From: Leptolyngbya sp. RL_3_1 | Lineage (GTDB): Bacteria; Cyanobacteriota; Cyanobacteriia; Phormidesmidales; Phormidesmidaceae | DNA: 36,051 bases | Direction of reading: 5' to 3' | NCBI GenBank assembly: GCA_012032425.1 | Contig: JAAUQE010000005.1 | Location: forward strand, 1 to 36,051 | The notes under the pieces: model-generated | The model's input: only the letters and a program-made list of their open reading frames with translations | The model's database searches: none | Told to the model about the DNA's origin: nothing | In this document: one piece after another, positions 34,700 through 36,051 of the stretch | Layout: each line of letters begins with the position of its first letter | How positions within the stretch are numbered: the first letter of the stretch is position 1 | Made by a program: the position numbers and the translations under genes

Positions 34700-35038
34700 T
34701 TAGGTATCACTCACCACCTGGGGCAAACCCATACTGTAGTTCATGACCCGACCGCGAACGTTATAGCTGATTTCGCCCTGCTGGAGTAAGCCGCGAATAA
34801 AATGCTCTAGGTCAGAGCCAATCCGCCGCAGGTTGTAGTCGGTGAGGTCAGCACCGCTAGAGTCTGCCACTAATTGGTCAAAGGTCTGATGCACCTGCTT
34901 CAGGGCGGCATCCGTCCAATTGAACTCGTTGTCTGGATCGATGTTGAGGGTTAAAACAGAGTCACTGGGAACCAAGTCATCATTTTTGATTTCCGCCGCA
35001 TAAATTTGGACGTGGCGAGTGGTGGATTTCAATAACAT
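34700..35038 (-). CDS. ndhM: NAD(P)H-quinone oxidoreductase subunit M (NdhM)
   Basis: A 112-aa subunit of the peripheral arm of cyanobacterial and plastid NDH-1, used in respiration and cyclic electron flow. It matches nearly the whole family: MLLKSTTRHVQIYAAEIKND, LVPSDSVLTLNIDPDNEFNW, DLTDYNLRRIGSDLEHFIRG and SYNVRGRVMNYSMGLPQV. ATG 35038 is the conserved start; the longer open frame upstream is not coding. This gene is the strongest taxonomic marker in the window. Confidence 0.96.
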   Translation of the reverse strand: MLLKSTTRHVQIYAAEIKNDDLVPSDSVLTLNIDPDNEFNWTDAALKQVHQTFDQLVADSSGADLTDYNLRRIGSDLEHFIRGLLQQGEISYNVRGRVMNYSMGLPQVVSDT

Positions 35039-35197
35039 AGGCCCTGCGGAGTCACCGCATAGTTGAGGACGAGAAGAGGACGAGAATCTGTTAGCTATTG
35101 TAAGGGGCGATGCCCTCAGCGCAATCTGATTGCCCTGGGTCCCGCCGCCAATACCGCCGCCCGCCCCCACTTCTCTCAGCACCCCCCTCAGCAACTG

Positions 35198-35932
35198 ATG
35201 CGCCTTCTATTCATTCGCCATGGGGAATCAACCGGTAATGTTGCCGGTCGGATTGCGGGCCACAGTGATGACGGCCTCTCTCTGCCAGGGTGGCTGCAAT
35301 CGACCCAGTTGGCCCGATGGCTTCAGGATCAACCCTGGCAACCCAGCCACATCTATATCAGCCCGCTGCGCCGTGCCCGAGAAACCCTCCAGGCGTTGGC
35401 CGAACCCTGGGATTGGGGCTTGTCAACGGGCGACGGCACGGGTCTCACCTCTGCCCCCCTGCCCCCCTGCACCGGGCAAACAGCCCAGGAGGCCACGCCC
35501 GCCTTGACCATCAGTGCCGATCTGGCGGAATTTCAGGCGGGTATTTTGACTGGGCTCACCTGGGCTGAGGCCGAAATCCGCTATTCCCAACTCTGTGAAT
35601 CCTTGATGGCGTCCTCCGACTGGTTGCCGATTCCTGAGGCCGAAACCCCTCAGGCAGGCCGCGATCGCGCCCAGCGCTTCATTCAGCACCTGCTGCACCA
35701 GCACCAACAAACCGAGGCGATCTGGGTGATCAGTCACCAGTGGATTTTGCAGCACCTAATCGCCAGCCTGCTGGGGTGCGATCGCACCTGGCAAATCCCC
35801 ATCCCCAATACCGGCCTGTTTGAATTTGAGCTTGATCGCGATCGCTGGCATCAGTCCGGCATGGCCCCTTGGACCAGCGATCTCTGGCAAATCAAACGAT
35901 TTGGCGACTGCCCCCATCTGCCCCGGAGTTAG
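35198..35932 (+). CDS. Histidine phosphatase family protein with a low-complexity insertion
   Basis: A 244-aa member of the phosphoglycerate-mutase-like histidine phosphatases. MRLLFIRHGESTGNVAG holds catalytic H8; YISPLRRARETL and LAEFQAGILTGLTWAEAE follow; WVISHQW holds the second histidine. Between strands, residues about 77-101 (GTGLTSAPLPPCTGQT) come from C-rich repeated DNA at 35449-35480 (CTGCCCCC units) and look like an insert absent from relatives of about 210-220 aa. Substrate unknown. ATG 35198 gives the canonical MRLLFIRHG start. It is divergent from ndhM. Confidence 0.87.
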   Translation: MRLLFIRHGESTGNVAGRIAGHSDDGLSLPGWLQSTQLARWLQDQPWQPSHIYISPLRRARETLQALAEPWDWGLSTGDGTGLTSAPLPPCTGQTAQEATPALTISADLAEFQAGILTGLTWAEAEIRYSQLCESLMASSDWLPIPEAETPQAGRDRAQRFIQHLLHQHQQTEAIWVISHQWILQHLIASLLGCDRTWQIPIPNTGLFEFELDRDRWHQSGMAPWTSDLWQIKRFGDCPHLPRS

Positions 35933-36051
35933 CGCCATGATCTCAATGGCGCTATTCACGGGAGCCTAGTACTCAAAGGCGTAAATTATTGGACTATTCC
36001 AGTTTCTAGCCCCCTTGCCCCTTACGCTCCCTTCCGCCCCTTGCCCCTTCC

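Overview
The window looks like chromosomal DNA of a fairly GC-rich cyanobacterium. Evidence: many GCGATCGC (HIP1-type) octamers, a cyanobacterial minC-minD-minE cluster, ndhM (a subunit specific to cyanobacterial/plastid NDH-1), NarL-type response regulators, a CHAT protein, and the cyanobacterial style of SelD and MnmH genes. I cannot name the genus.

Layout: (1) 1-1500, lptB and an lptA-like gene. (2) 1.7-18.2 kb, a large contractile injection system (CIS) locus, the main feature. On the minus strand, in transcription order, it holds the sheath, three tube-type proteins, two paralogous small chaperone-like proteins, a DUF6760-type mini protein, a CHASE2 membrane protein, an 86-aa protein, a fourth tube-type protein, a giant Pro/Ser/Thr-rich repeat protein, a tube-cap protein (Afp7-like) and a VgrG-like spike. 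On the plus strand, divergent from the sheath, are a NarL/LuxR response regulator and, 5 nt later, a DUF4255 (Pvc16-like) gene ending at an intrinsic terminator. There are no phage head, terminase or integrase genes, so this is a CIS and not a prophage. Baseplate wedge genes (gp25, gpJ and gpI types), the tape measure as usually recognised, PAAR and the AAA+ ATPase are absent and may be encoded elsewhere. (3) 18.2-23.2 kb, housekeeping: tilS, minCDE, a [2Fe-2S] protein, a second response regulator and tRNA-Thr(UGU). (4) 23.3-26.4 kb, small genes: an aspartic-protease-like protein, membrane and zinc-ribbon proteins, an NfeD-like protein and a second [2Fe-2S] protein. (5) 26.5-29.8 kb, a selenium cluster: oxidoreductase, selD, mnmH. 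(6) 30-35.9 kb, a Uma2-family gene, a PP2C phosphatase followed by a CHAT-FHA protein, ndhM and a histidine phosphatase.

How it may work together: sheath, tubes, cap, spike and DUF4255 protein form a contractile particle. The CHASE2 protein and the giant disordered protein have no counterpart that I know in the well-studied Afp/PVC particles. They are the best candidates for anchoring the particle to a membrane (cyanobacterial CISs are known to sit on thylakoids in Anabaena) or for sensing a trigger. The response regulator placed directly before the DUF4255 gene is the likely local control.

Caution: ten single-base frame breaks, nearly all in or beside C/G runs, interrupt otherwise well-conserved genes in both CIS and housekeeping regions (giant protein, two tube genes, DUF4255 twice, minC, protease, mnmH, selD, PP2C). 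The simplest explanation is indel error in the assembly. I give spans for the repaired genes and name each break point.
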